64,000 nucleotides of DNA from Hyphomonas adhaerens MHS-3 (GTDB lineage: Bacteria > Pseudomonadota > Alphaproteobacteria > Caulobacterales > Hyphomonadaceae): contig NZ_ARYH01000001.1 in the NCBI RefSeq assembly GCF_000685235.1, positions 682,001 through 746,000 of the forward strand. The letters are read 5' to 3'. Under the pieces are notes generated by a model. The model saw only the letters and a program-made list of their open reading frames with translations, searched no databases and was not told the origin of the DNA. Both the position numbers and the translations under genes were made by a program. Below, piece after piece: positions 27,105 to 36,193 of this stretch; position 1 is the stretch's first letter; every line of letters begins with the position of its first letter.

Positions 27105-29846
27105 TCAGCTGAAGGGCGTGTAGGTAAAGCCGTCCTTCGCGACAGCGGCCTCGGTCCCGGCGGATTCGCCGCCAGCGCCCGGTTTCGGACCGTTCTTTTT
27201 CTTCGGCTTGCGCTTCTTTTTCGGCGGCGGTTCTGGCGGCAGGAGCGCTGCCAGAGCGGCGAAGGGGCTGTTCGGGTCCGGCTGGCGGCTTTGCGGCGCG
27301 GATCTGCGCGGCGAACCGGGCTTGCCGCCCCGGCGGGGGCCGCCTTTCCCGCCGTCGCGGTTTTCCGGGCGTTTACCCTGTCCTTGCCCGCCCTCGCGGC
27401 GGGGCGGGCGTCCACCGCCCTCTTCCGGACGGGACCGGGCGCCATAGCGCCACAACGTGACTGCGCCGGTTTCCTTGTCCTTCTCCGCCGGCGCCAGGCC
27501 GAAGCCCTTCAGCACGGCGGGCCAATCATCGGCCGGGCAGGACACGACCGATGCGAGATCGATCGGTACCGCGAACGCATTCTTGCCGGCCTCGCGGCGG
27601 CGCTTGGAGAGTTCCCAGCCGAGACGCTCTGCCAGGTCGGCCCGGACAGCGCGTTTGCCGAAGCGGAGATACCCGTTCGCGGCCAGCGCCTCTTCCGGCC
27701 ACGTGCCGTCCAGCGCGAAGGAGCCCGCACCTTCCGGCGCGAGCGGGAAGCCTTCATCGGCAAACACCGCGCGCAGGATGGCAATCATGCGCTGGGCGGC
27801 CGGCTTTTGGGCGTCCGGGACATGCGCCGCCACCCGACCGGCGCGGATGCCGATGCCCTTGAGCGCCTCACGCTGTTCCGGAGTCAGGCGGATCGACTGG
27901 TCGTCATTGCGCAGGTCCACTGCCGCGCCGCTTTCCAGCACGCGGAAAGCCAGGCCCCGTGGCAGGCCTTCCAGCGTCTCGCCGGATTTTTCCGCAGAGA
28001 GTTTCCAGTGAACGGGCAGGAGGCGCGCGATTTCGCTGCGCAGCCATTCCTCGATTCGGGCCCGGGCGGGTTCGCGGTCGTGCGGCTCAGTCTCGGTGGC
28101 GCCGACCAGCTCAACGCGCGGCGTCATCCAGGCAGACCCTTTCGACAGGCGCGCCACGGCGGCGCCGTCATGTTCGATCGAGCCATCGTCGGCCAGCGTG
28201 AACGCGTCCGACGGCGCGCCCGCAATCAAGGCCAGGCGTTGCAGCAGCATCGGCCGGATAGCCGCGGCGGCGGCACCCCGCACAGCCTTGCCTTCAAGCG
28301 TACGGGCATCCAGGACCGGTTCGAAGGTCAGGCCTTTCAGGCGTCCGACGATGTGGCCTTCGACGGTCACGTCGCCTTCCGGCGTCAGGTCAGTCACGAG
28401 AGCATCTTCCTTTTTCAGGCTGGCAAGCAGCGCTGTTGTTCTTCGGTCCACGAATCTTGCTGTCAACGCCTGGTGTAGCGCATCCGACAAGGCGTCTTCT
28501 ATCGTGCGGGTCTTTTCCTGCCAATAAGTAGGGTTCTCTAACCAGTCGGGGCGGTTGGCCGCATAGGTCCATGTGCGGATGCTGGCAAGGCGCTGCTGCA
28601 GCTTCGCAATGTCGCCCTCGGTGGAGGAAAGATCGTCCAGCCGCCGTTCCATCCCGGCATTCGACAGGCGCGCATCCGGGTCCATCAGCGTTTCAGCAAG
28701 GCCCAGAACCAGCCGGGCATGCCCCTCCGGGCCAAGTTTACGAAAGTCCGGCAGGCGGGCGACATCCCACAGGCGGCGCACCTTGCGCGTCCCGGCGACA
28801 TCCGGCCCGATATGGCCATCCTCACTCATCCGGCGCAGCACCCATTCGTCCAGCGCGTGCGGCGTATGGATCAGCACCGGATTGCCGGAGGGCTTTTCCA
28901 GGCTTCGGATCAGCGTTTTCAACGATGAGAAATCAAGATCGGAATTGCGCCACTGGATCGCGTCCACCGGATCGAAGCGGTGCGCCTCGATCGCGCGCCA
29001 CTGCTCTTCCTCAAAGGGCGGGCAGTCGGCTGTTTCGCCAAATTCCCCATCCTGCCGGAACCGTCCGGCCCGGCCGGCAATCTGTCCGCACTCGGCCGTT
29101 GTCAGCGGCCGGTGGCGGCGCCCGTCGAACTTGGTGCGCGAGGCAAAGACAACCCGGTCGACATCGAGGTTCAGGCCCATGCCAATCGCGTCGGTGGCCA
29201 CGATGTAGTCCACTTCGCCGGACTGGAACATCTCAACCTGCGCATTGCGCGTGCGCGGGCTGAGCGCGCCCATCACAACCGCTGCCCCGCCCTTCTGACG
29301 GCGCAGCAATTCCCCGATGGCATAGACCTCTTCGGCGCTGAAGCCGACAATGGCCGTGCGCTTGGGCAGCTTGGTGATCTTAGTGTGGCCTGTATAGCGC
29401 AGCTCCGAGAACCGCTCCCGCGGCTCTGTTCCCGCGCCCAGTTTCAGCTGCCCCAGAATGCCGCGCATCGTATCGGATCCCAGCAGCAGCGTCTCGTGAT
29501 TGCCGCGCAAATTCAGGATACGGTCAGTAAAAATGTGGCCGCGGTCTTCATCCTGGGCGAGCTGGATTTCGTCGATCGCCACGAAATCCGTACGCATCTC
29601 CACCGGCATCGCCTCGACCGTGCAGATGAAATAGCGCGCCGTGGACGGAACAATCCGCTCCTCGCCCGTGATCAGCGCCGCCGAGGCCGCGCCTTTCATG
29701 GCCACAACCCGGTCATAGACCTCGCGCGCCAGAAGGCGCAGCGGCAGACCGATCATGCCGGTGCCAAAGCCAGTCATCCGTTCAATCGCGTAGTGCGTCT
29801 TGCCGGTATTGGTGGGGCCAAGAATGGCCTTCAGGGAGGAAGTCAT
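27105..29846 (-). CDS. SUV3-like ATP-dependent RNA helicase
   Basis: 913-residue superfamily 2 helicase resembling mitochondrial SUPV3L1. Walker A GPTNTGKT (9-16), DEIQ box AIDEIQLAQ near 93-101, motif III GSDTMRG, and motif VI QIAGRAGRF near 265. The central and C-terminal parts are less conserved; the tail (about 770-913) is Gly/Arg/Lys-rich and probably unstructured RNA-binding. The ATG at 29846 is preferred; an upstream TTG (29894) is open but unlikely. It heads the helicase-S4-terB-fdxA-carD block. A role in RNA turnover is an inference from family. Confidence 0.92.
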   Translation of the reverse strand: MTSSLKAILGPTNTGKTHYAIERMTGFGTGMIGLPLRLLAREVYDRVVAMKGAASAALITGEERIVPSTARYFICTVEAMPVEMRTDFVAIDEIQLAQDEDRGHIFTDRILNLRGNHETLLLGSDTMRGILGQLKLGAGTEPRERFSELRYTGHTKITKLPKRTAIVGFSAEEVYAIGELLRRQKGGAAVVMGALSPRTRNAQVEMFQSGEVDYIVATDAIGMGLNLDVDRVVFASRTKFDGRRHRPLTTAECGQIAGRAGRFRQDGEFGETADCPPFEEEQWRAIEAHRFDPVDAIQWRNSDLDFSSLKTLIRSLEKPSGNPVLIHTPHALDEWVLRRMSEDGHIGPDVAGTRKVRRLWDVARLPDFRKLGPEGHARLVLGLAETLMDPDARLSNAGMERRLDDLSSTEGDIAKLQQRLASIRTWTYAANRPDWLENPTYWQEKTRTIEDALSDALHQALTARFVDRRTTALLASLKKEDALVTDLTPEGDVTVEGHIVGRLKGLTFEPVLDARTLEGKAVRGAAAAAIRPMLLQRLALIAGAPSDAFTLADDGSIEHDGAAVARLSKGSAWMTPRVELVGATETEPHDREPARARIEEWLRSEIARLLPVHWKLSAEKSGETLEGLPRGLAFRVLESGAAVDLRNDDQSIRLTPEQREALKGIGIRAGRVAAHVPDAQKPAAQRMIAILRAVFADEGFPLAPEGAGSFALDGTWPEEALAANGYLRFGKRAVRADLAERLGWELSKRRREAGKNAFAVPIDLASVVSCPADDWPAVLKGFGLAPAEKDKETGAVTLWRYGARSRPEEGGGRPPRREGGQGQGKRPENRDGGKGGPRRGGKPGSPRRSAPQSRQPDPNSPFAALAALLPPEPPPKKKRKPKKKNGPKPGAGGESAGTEAAVAKDGFTYTPFS

Positions 29847-29968
29847 CGGCGTGGGGTGGCCGGGGCGGCGGGGGAAGTCAAGCGGGCCATTCAACGGCGG
29901 GAGACATTTCCGGATGCGGGCGCATCATTGCCGGGTTAAACAGGCGCGGTCATCAGAAAGGGCTTTTC

Positions 29969-30328
29969 ATGCAACGTCTTTCAGTCTTCGCCACGGGCGC
30001 CGCTCTCTTCGCCCTTGCCGCCTGCAGCCCTGCAGAGACGGCGACCACGCCCGCCGCGAGCGGGGACAGCCCTCTCGATTGCGCGGCCCTGATCAGCGCG
30101 GCGGACCATCTGATCGCCGATGGTGCCCTGCCCGAAGACGCAGACTTCCAGTCGCAGCTGCTGGTGTCGGCGATGACCTATCTCAACGCCTATGCCATCC
30201 CCGAGGGCGTGTCCGAACTGGAAGCGTTTAAAGCGTTGAACCTGCGCCGGGGTGAGCTGATGGATACGGTGACGGGCGACGAAATCCTTGCCCGCGCGAA
30301 AGCCTGCGTCGCGAAGACGCCGGGCTAG
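29969..30328 (+). CDS. Small lipoprotein, function unknown
   Basis: 119 residues with a signal peptide and lipobox ending ALAAC, followed by a Thr/Ala-rich linker and a short helical domain with two cysteines (Cys38 and Cys113 region) that may pair. The stretch around residues 40-110 resembles no family I recognise. It is preceded by AAAGGG and transcribed in the opposite direction to the helicase. Confidence 0.8.
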   Translation: MQRLSVFATGAALFALAACSPAETATTPAASGDSPLDCAALISAADHLIADGALPEDADFQSQLLVSAMTYLNAYAIPEGVSELEAFKALNLRRGELMDTVTGDEILARAKACVAKTPG

Positions 30329-30405
30329 GCCATTGCGAGGATGCGGGCCTGACTTGGCACCAATCCTGCAGCTGCTTCTCCACTCAGAGGAAGAGCGAGG
30401 CGCGC

Positions 30406-31533
30406 GTGACCAGCGGATCGACACAAAAAGGCGGCGCGGCAGTCCAGCGCTATTACGTCCTGGACGGGTTTCGCGGCATCGCGGCGCTGATCGTGGTCCT
30501 GTATCACTATATCGGGCCGGAAAATTATCCCTTCCTGACCAACAGCTATATCGCGCTGGACATGTTCTTTGTTCTCAGCGGATTCGTGATCTATCACTCC
30601 TATGCGAACCGTCTTCGCAGGGGCATGAGCGCGGGCACATATATCAACCAGCGCTTCGCACGCCTCGCCCCCACCGTGGCGATCGGCGTCCTGTTCGGCG
30701 CCGTTGCAACGCTCGCCTATTACAATTCGATCGGACGAGAGGTCGATTCCACCCGTTTCGCCCTGGTCCATGCCGGAAACCTTCTCTTCATTCCGGGCCT
30801 GGTTGACTACAATGTCCCGGCGACCGGCATTTTCGAGCTCTTCCCCTCCAACGGGCCGCTCTGGTCGATTTTCTTCGAATTCGTGGCCAGCGTCTGTTTC
30901 ATCTGGTTTGTGCGCCTGCGCCGCCGGTCCATGCTGATCGGCAGTCTCGCCTGCTTCCTCATCCTGTTCATCGGCGCCTGCTACCTGACGCTGACCACTG
31001 GCCGGTTGCTGACACCGGGGGTCGGATTCGCACCGCAACATTTCCTGCTCGGATTCCCGCGGGTGTTCGCATCCTTCCTGGCCGGCATGCTGATTTATGC
31101 GCTGACCCAGGAAGCCCCGAAATACCTGACGCGGCGGCTGCCGGTCAGCCGCAGCCTGACAGCGGCGTTCGGCATCTATGGTGTCATGCTGGCCATGCTG
31201 TTCTTCCCGTTCCACATGTCCGGCTTTTATCCGTTCCTCGGCGTTGCGGTGCTTTGCCCGCTGCTGATCACGGTCGGCGCGCGGATCCAGCCGCAAGCCC
31301 GTTGGTTCAATTGGGTGTCGGATTATCTGGGGCAGGTGTCTTTCCCGCTCTACTGTATCCACGTGCCGGTCTTCCTGCTGGTGCGGACCTATCTGGCTGA
31401 CGCCCCGTGGAAGGTTCAGGTTCTGCTGTCGCTCGGCGTGGCGTTCGGGGCTTCGGTCCTGATCCTGGCCCTGATCGAATCCATGCGGGTCCGCCAGAAT
31501 GTCACCAGACTGCTGAAACCTGTGCTGGGCTAG
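30406..31533 (+). CDS. Acyltransferase family 3 membrane protein
   Basis: 375-residue inner-membrane O-acyltransferase of the OafA/YrhL type. The N-terminal LDGFRGIAALIVVLYHY carries the family Arg/His pair, and FFVLSGFVIYHS follows; about ten hydrophobic segments span the rest. Such enzymes acetylate or acylate sugars of lipopolysaccharide or capsules. The start is GTG at 30406 preceded by GAGG. It lies 78 nt after the lipoprotein gene. The acceptor is unknown. Confidence 0.92.
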   Translation: MTSGSTQKGGAAVQRYYVLDGFRGIAALIVVLYHYIGPENYPFLTNSYIALDMFFVLSGFVIYHSYANRLRRGMSAGTYINQRFARLAPTVAIGVLFGAVATLAYYNSIGREVDSTRFALVHAGNLLFIPGLVDYNVPATGIFELFPSNGPLWSIFFEFVASVCFIWFVRLRRRSMLIGSLACFLILFIGACYLTLTTGRLLTPGVGFAPQHFLLGFPRVFASFLAGMLIYALTQEAPKYLTRRLPVSRSLTAAFGIYGVMLAMLFFPFHMSGFYPFLGVAVLCPLLITVGARIQPQARWFNWVSDYLGQVSFPLYCIHVPVFLLVRTYLADAPWKVQVLLSLGVAFGASVLILALIESMRVRQNVTRLLKPVLG

Positions 31534-31544
31534 AAAGCCGCCGT

Positions 31545-32366
31545 TCAGGCCACCGCGCGGATGCGGGCCTCTTTTGCGACCGGCTCGTCTGCCTTGACGG
31601 TGTGCGGCTGGAAGTGGAGCAGCTCCCAGCGGCCATCATGATGCTCGACAAGGGCAGAGCAGCTCTCCACCCAGTCGCCATCGTTCATGTAGGTTATACC
31701 GTCGATGTCGCGCATCTCGGCAACGTGGATGTGGCCGCAGATGGCGCCGTCATAGCCCTTGCGGCGGCAATAGTCCGCCACATGACCTTCGAAATTGTGG
31801 ATGTGGTTCAGCGCCCGCTTGGTGCGTTTCTTCAGGGCCTGCGACAGCGACCAGTAAGGCATGCCGAGGCGGCGGCGGATCGCGTTGAGCTTCGTGTTCG
31901 TCCACAGCAGGAAATTATAGGCATGGTCGCCGAGGTGCATGATCCATTTGCGGTCAGCCCGCATCATGCCGTCGAACATGTCGCCATGCACGACGAGATA
32001 ACGTTTGCCGTCCTCGCCATCGTGAAGGGCGCGATTCTTCACGCGGATATCGCCGAAGGCCAGCCGGAACTGCAGGAAAGCGCGCAGGAACTCGTCATGG
32101 TTGCCGATGATGTAAGTGACTTCCGTGCCGCGCTTGGCGGCCGTCAGGATGCGGCGGACGACGTTCGTATGGGACTGCGGCCAATACCATTTCTTGCGCA
32201 TGCGCCAGCCGTCAATGATGTCACCGACAAGATAGAGCTGTTCGGATGTATGCGTTTTCATGAACGCGCACAGCGCATCTGCCTGGCACCCGGCACTGCC
32301 GAGATGCACATCGGAGATGAAAATCGCCTTGTAATCCGGCCTGGGCTTCTGACGCGAGGAGGGCAT
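31545..32366 (-). CDS. LpxH-like metallophosphatase (UDP-2,3-diacylglucosamine diphosphatase type)
   Basis: 273-residue calcineurin-like phosphoesterase with all metal motifs: FISDVHLGS, GDIIDGW, GNHDEF, HGDMFDG and GHIHVAE. The length and HGDMFD variant fit the LpxH-like branch common in alphaproteobacteria, where true lipid A hydrolysis may instead be done by LpxI, so the assignment to lipid A is tentative. It is convergent with the acyltransferase (11-nt gap) and single-standing. Confidence 0.85.
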   Translation of the reverse strand: MPSSRQKPRPDYKAIFISDVHLGSAGCQADALCAFMKTHTSEQLYLVGDIIDGWRMRKKWYWPQSHTNVVRRILTAAKRGTEVTYIIGNHDEFLRAFLQFRLAFGDIRVKNRALHDGEDGKRYLVVHGDMFDGMMRADRKWIMHLGDHAYNFLLWTNTKLNAIRRRLGMPYWSLSQALKKRTKRALNHIHNFEGHVADYCRRKGYDGAICGHIHVAEMRDIDGITYMNDGDWVESCSALVEHHDGRWELLHFQPHTVKADEPVAKEARIRAVA

Positions 32367-32450
32367 CCGTTGGCGGATAGCCCGATTTCATAAGGCTTTT
32401 GTGACAGTTCGGGTGCGAATATGTAACAAATACAGCGGTCTGATGGTTAA

Positions 32451-33014
32451 TCAGCTCTCCAGCTCGACGTCCCAGTAGAGATAATCCATCCACGTCTCAT
32501 GGAGGTGGTTGGGCGGGAATCGGCGGCCGGTTTCCTGCAGCTGGTAATTGTTGGGCCGGAAAGGCCGGCGCAGCAGGTGCAAATCTGTCTGATTCAGCAG
32601 CTTGTTGCCTTTTTTCAGGTTACACGGGCTGCAGGCGGCAACGATATTGTCCCAGGTCGTGCGACCGCCTTTCGAGCGCGGCGTGACATGATCGAAGGTC
32701 AGCTGGTCCTGCGCCCCGCAATAGGCACACTGGAAACCGTCGCGCAGGAACACGTTGAAACGGGTAAAGGCCGGCGGGCGGTCCTGACGCACGAAATCGC
32801 GCAGGGCGATGACGCTCGGCAGGCGGAATTCCGTGCTCGGAGAGCGTACGACATAGTCGTATTCTGCAATAACATCGACACGATCGAGGAAAACCGCCTT
32901 CACGACTTCCTGCCACGGCCACAATGATAGCGGATAATAGGAAAGCGGCCTGTAATCGGCATTCAGAACCAGTGCAGGCCGCCCGCTGGGCGGCGCTGTG
33001 AGAACCTCAGCCAT
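32451..33014 (-). CDS. HNH endonuclease
   Basis: 187 residues. The C-terminal half has the HNH motif: CAYCG, LTFDHVTPRSKGG, WDNIVAACSPCNLKKGN, with four zinc cysteines. The N-terminal part (VLNADYRPLSYYPLSLWPW) is typical of a chromosomally conserved alphaproteobacterial HNH group. ATG at 33014 with GGGGG upstream; the frame is open to 33086 but no ribosome site is there. Its biological role is not known; it is not next to a methylase. Confidence 0.9.
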   Translation of the reverse strand: MAEVLTAPPSGRPALVLNADYRPLSYYPLSLWPWQEVVKAVFLDRVDVIAEYDYVVRSPSTEFRLPSVIALRDFVRQDRPPAFTRFNVFLRDGFQCAYCGAQDQLTFDHVTPRSKGGRTTWDNIVAACSPCNLKKGNKLLNQTDLHLLRRPFRPNNYQLQETGRRFPPNHLHETWMDYLYWDVELES

Positions 33015-33152
33015 GATGACCCCCCATCTGGCAAAGAACGGAAACCTGATTGAACTGACTGAAGACGCACGCTCCTCTTTGGTCACCCGGTAATCTAGGC
33101 GATTCTTGTCATGAGAATATGACAGTGACCGCCCTTTGGGAAGGCACGGCGC

Positions 33153-33794
33153 TCAGGCTGGCGGAATCCCGGCCTTTGCGCGCTCGTCATTTACCCACCC
33201 CCACAGGAGGTGCGCCGCAACGCCCCGGTGCGGGCGCCAGCTTTCCGCGTGCGCGGTAAATGCCTTGTTCGTCATGCGTGTTTCATAGCCGCCAAGGCGC
33301 CTGTGCGCTTCCATCAGCGCGGCATCGCCATGCGGGAAGGCGTCCATTTTTCCTGCGGCGTAGAGCAGGAACAGGTCCGCCGTCCACGGACCGATTCCCT
33401 TCACGGCCAGCAATTCCGCGCGCGCCGCATCCACATCCGCCGCCTCGACACGGACGAGGTTCAGCGCCCCGTCTGCGATGGCGGCAGCGATTGTGTTCAT
33501 GTGAGAAAGTTTCGGGCGGGAGAGACCGCAGGCCCGCAGGCCCTCCTGATCGCAGGTCAGCACGCGCTCTGGCGTGACCTCTCCGAGGAAGGCGCCCACC
33601 CGGCCCCAGATCGCATCGGCGGCGCGGGTGGAGACAAGCTGGTAGACCACGGTGCGCGCCAGCAGCGCAAAGCTCGCCTCATGCGTCCGCCATTCCGGCA
33701 CACCGACCGCCGCATGGGCCCGGGCCAGCGCAGGGTCGATTGCGGAAAGGGCCTCGCAGGCCGCCTGGATCGCCGCGTGCGACGGCGCCGTCAC
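33153..33794 (-). CDS. DNA-3-methyladenine glycosylase II family protein
   Basis: 213-residue HhH-GPD base-excision glycosylase of the AlkA type. The helix-hairpin-helix is ELLAVKGIGPWTADLFLLY and the catalytic aspartate is in DAFPHGDAALMEA. It would remove alkylated purines. GTG start at 33794 overlaps the stop of the DUF2125 gene by 4 nt (GTGA), so it is the last gene of the ftsEX-initiated operon. No regulatory Ada-like domain is present. Confidence 0.92.
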   Translation of the reverse strand: MTAPSHAAIQAACEALSAIDPALARAHAAVGVPEWRTHEASFALLARTVVYQLVSTRAADAIWGRVGAFLGEVTPERVLTCDQEGLRACGLSRPKLSHMNTIAAAIADGALNLVRVEAADVDAARAELLAVKGIGPWTADLFLLYAAGKMDAFPHGDAALMEAHRRLGGYETRMTNKAFTAHAESWRPHRGVAAHLLWGWVNDERAKAGIPPA

Positions 33795-34813
33795 GGCCGG
33801 CTGCCGGGCAGCTTGCCCAGCGGCACCGGGCCGACGAAGACCGTATCGTCCTTGACAGGCAGCGTGAGGAATCCGTCATCGCGCGAGGCCGCTTCCAGCG
33901 TGCCGAAAACGATCTGTTCCTGCTGGCCCCAATAGCCGCTATCGATCATCGCCTGCTTCAGCTCATCGGCATTTTCGATGCGTACCTTGAAGGCGCCGTT
34001 GGAGCGGCCGTTTGCGAGGGTCAAATTCGCTTGCGCGCCGAGGTCCAGCGGGCCCCAATCCAGCAACAGCTGGGCGACTTCCACCTCGCCGCCGGTCTCC
34101 AGCATCACAGGCCAGACGCGATTGATTTCCCGGCCGGACGCCTCATAGGCCGGGAAGAATCCACGTACTTCCCCGATCAGGCGGGACGGCCCAAGTTCCG
34201 TACCCAGATAAGGGGCCCCGACAGGGGCCGCGTCCAATGCCAGCTTGTCCCATTGTATCGCCACCATCAGGTCGTCCGGGCTTTCCGGGCGCGGGGCGAG
34301 GTTCAGCGAAAGATTGCTGAGATTGTAGATCTGGCCCGCCAGCAGCGCCTGCGCCTCGCCGGACTGGAAGCCGAACCGGTTCAGCCCGGCCTTGTTCCAG
34401 GACAGGCTGAACGCCGCATGGCCGTCGAAATCCACGCTGTTGCGGATACCGTCAGCCCCGGTGATGACGTGATGGCCCGGCATCCGGCCGATCATGTGGG
34501 TCAGGTTCCAGGCCTGCATCACGAATTCGGCCCGGCTGCCTTCCCAGGACGCTTCCCCCGGCCGGCCCTCATAGGCAGGCGCGTCGAACACCAGTTCGAA
34601 CCGGAAAGGGTATCCGCCCATATGCCGTCCGGCATAGGTGAAGGCCGCCCCGCGGGCCTCCTGTTGCGCGATCCATGTGTCGACCGCCTGATCGATCCGG
34701 CCACGAGCGACATGCCACCAGGCCGACCAGGCCCCGATGGCGAGAAAAAGAAGCACGAAGGGCAGGAACAAGCCGAGGCGCGACCGTTTCTTCGGGGGGG
34801 TGGGAGACGCCAT
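33791..34813 (-). CDS. DUF2125 domain protein
   Basis: 340 residues: a short cytoplasmic start (PPKKRSRLG), one transmembrane segment (about 14-32), then a long periplasmic domain with beta-strand-rich content. Conserved DUF2125 features are the YAGRHMGGYPFRFEL segment near 60-75 and a C-terminal LPVKDDTVFVGPVPLGKLP. Function unknown; AsmA-like lipid handling is sometimes guessed for such proteins, and here plsC lies just upstream. The start ATG lies 14 nt from plsC. Confidence 0.85.
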   Translation of the reverse strand: MASPTPPKKRSRLGLFLPFVLLFLAIGAWSAWWHVARGRIDQAVDTWIAQQEARGAAFTYAGRHMGGYPFRFELVFDAPAYEGRPGEASWEGSRAEFVMQAWNLTHMIGRMPGHHVITGADGIRNSVDFDGHAAFSLSWNKAGLNRFGFQSGEAQALLAGQIYNLSNLSLNLAPRPESPDDLMVAIQWDKLALDAAPVGAPYLGTELGPSRLIGEVRGFFPAYEASGREINRVWPVMLETGGEVEVAQLLLDWGPLDLGAQANLTLANGRSNGAFKVRIENADELKQAMIDSGYWGQQEQIVFGTLEAASRDDGFLTLPVKDDTVFVGPVPLGKLPGSRP

Positions 34814-34827
34814 ATCCGGGAAATCCT

Positions 34828-35574
34828 CTAGCTGGCCGGCAGCTCGCGGCCCTGCACGGCAAGGCCTTCCTTCACCAGCGCATCGGTCGCCGGTTCCAGC
34901 TCGCCCTGCAGTCTTGCCATCATGTCCTTGCGCGGCAGGCCAGCGGGAATGGGCGGAAGGATCTCGTAGACCACCTTGCCGGGCCGCCGCAGGAAGCCCC
35001 TGCCCGGCCAGCACAGGCCCGCATTGGTGGCCACAGGCACGATCGGCGCCTCGATCGCTTTGGCCAGGGCCGAGATACCGGCCGCGTGATAGTCCGGCGG
35101 ATCGCCCGGCGCCTTGCGCGTGCCTTCCGGGAAAATGACGATCTGGCGGTAGTTTTCCGCCCGCTTCTTCGCCTCGCCGACCATGGCTTTCAGCGTCTTT
35201 GTCGTGCCCGCCCGGTCAATCGGGATCATCGCGGCCTTCAGCGCATACCAGCCAAGGAAGGGATACCAGAGCAGTTCCTTCTTCATGATGATGGCGGGGT
35301 CGCGCATCACCAGGAAGGGAATGAACACGTCATACATGCACTGGTGCTTGCCCGCGTACAGCACGGGGCCTTCCGGCATGTTCTCGCGCCCGCGGATTTC
35401 CGTGCTGATGCCGCAGATCAGGCGCAGGCCGAGCCGGATGACCCGCGCATAGGTCCGGATGCCGAAAACCGTCGCCCCGCGCGGCAGGATCAGGCTGGGC
35501 AGGAACAGGATGCCGAGAATGGCCATCCAGAGATAAAGCCAGACCACGAACAGGAGGGAAGTGAAGACTCGCAT
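34828..35574 (-). CDS. plsC: 1-acyl-sn-glycerol-3-phosphate acyltransferase
   Basis: Makes phosphatidic acid from lysophosphatidic acid; 248 residues, with an N-terminal hydrophobic segment (about 5-30). The catalytic HX4D motif is KHQCMYD and the acyl-acceptor motif is FPEGTR; PIDRAGT and a VPVATNAG block complete the four family motifs. The ATG at 35574 is chosen; an upstream TTG (35592) would add six residues. It lies between ydcF and DUF2125 in a compact operon. Confidence 0.93.
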   Translation of the reverse strand: MRVFTSLLFVVWLYLWMAILGILFLPSLILPRGATVFGIRTYARVIRLGLRLICGISTEIRGRENMPEGPVLYAGKHQCMYDVFIPFLVMRDPAIIMKKELLWYPFLGWYALKAAMIPIDRAGTTKTLKAMVGEAKKRAENYRQIVIFPEGTRKAPGDPPDYHAAGISALAKAIEAPIVPVATNAGLCWPGRGFLRRPGKVVYEILPPIPAGLPRKDMMARLQGELEPATDALVKEGLAVQGRELPAS

Positions 35575-35602
35575 GCCCGCTGGCTTAGCCAATCGCGCGC
35601 AA

Positions 35603-36193
35603 TCATTCCAGCGTCGTTACCCGCCACTTCGCCCATTCGAGAAAGACGCCCTTCAGGGATTTGTAGTCCGTCAGAAGATGCGACGGATCAACAACCGTGC
35701 GCACAGGCCATGGTTCCAGCGCGATGTCCGGCATCGCATCCTGCAGCACCAGCAGGCTGCGGGCCATGTGATAGTCGGAGGTGACGAGGATCAGGTCCCG
35801 GTAGCCGTTCTCATAGGCCCAGGCCGCGGTCTCGTCGGCATTGCCCAGCGTCGTTTCCGCGGCATGGCCAATGGTGACGCAGCAGGCCCAGACGTCCGGG
35901 TCCCCGCCCGCAAGGCCGATCAGGTCTTCCATCGTCACGTCCGGATGCACGCCTGAAATCAGCAGATGCCCGCCCCGGCCTTCGGAGACCAGCTGCACGC
36001 CTTCCGCGATGCGCAGGCCCGATCCGCCGGTCAGGGCAACGATGGCATCGCCTTTCACCGCCGGATCCGGCTTCATGGTCGCCGCACGCTGCGCAAACAG
36101 CAGGAAATCGACCGCCAGCAGGCCCAGCACGAACACGGCCAGCATCACGCCGAAGCGGGGCCGTCCGCGGCGGAGGCGCGGCTCCCGGCTCAC
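35603..36193 (-). CDS. YdcF family (DUF218) membrane protein
   Basis: 196 residues with one N-terminal transmembrane helix (about 15-33) and a DUF218 domain (VALTGGSGLRIAEGVQL, ETTLGNADETAAWA, LILVTSDYHMARSL). These proteins have roles in envelope biogenesis or vancomycin-sensitivity phenotypes elsewhere, with unknown enzymatic function. The GTG start at 36193 overlaps the ftsX stop by 4 nt. Conserved gene order with ftsEX and plsC suggests a link to cell-division lipid or wall steps. Confidence 0.9.
   Translation of the reverse strand: MSREPRLRRGRPRFGVMLAVFVLGLLAVDFLLFAQRAATMKPDPAVKGDAIVALTGGSGLRIAEGVQLVSEGRGGHLLISGVHPDVTMEDLIGLAGGDPDVWACCVTIGHAAETTLGNADETAAWAYENGYRDLILVTSDYHMARSLLVLQDAMPDIALEPWPVRTVVDPSHLLTDYKSLKGVFLEWAKWRVTTLE

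Noticed and set aside
32451..33014. HNH endonuclease as part of a restriction system
   Set aside because: No methyltransferase or specificity gene nearby; this HNH group is chromosomally conserved in alphaproteobacteria.
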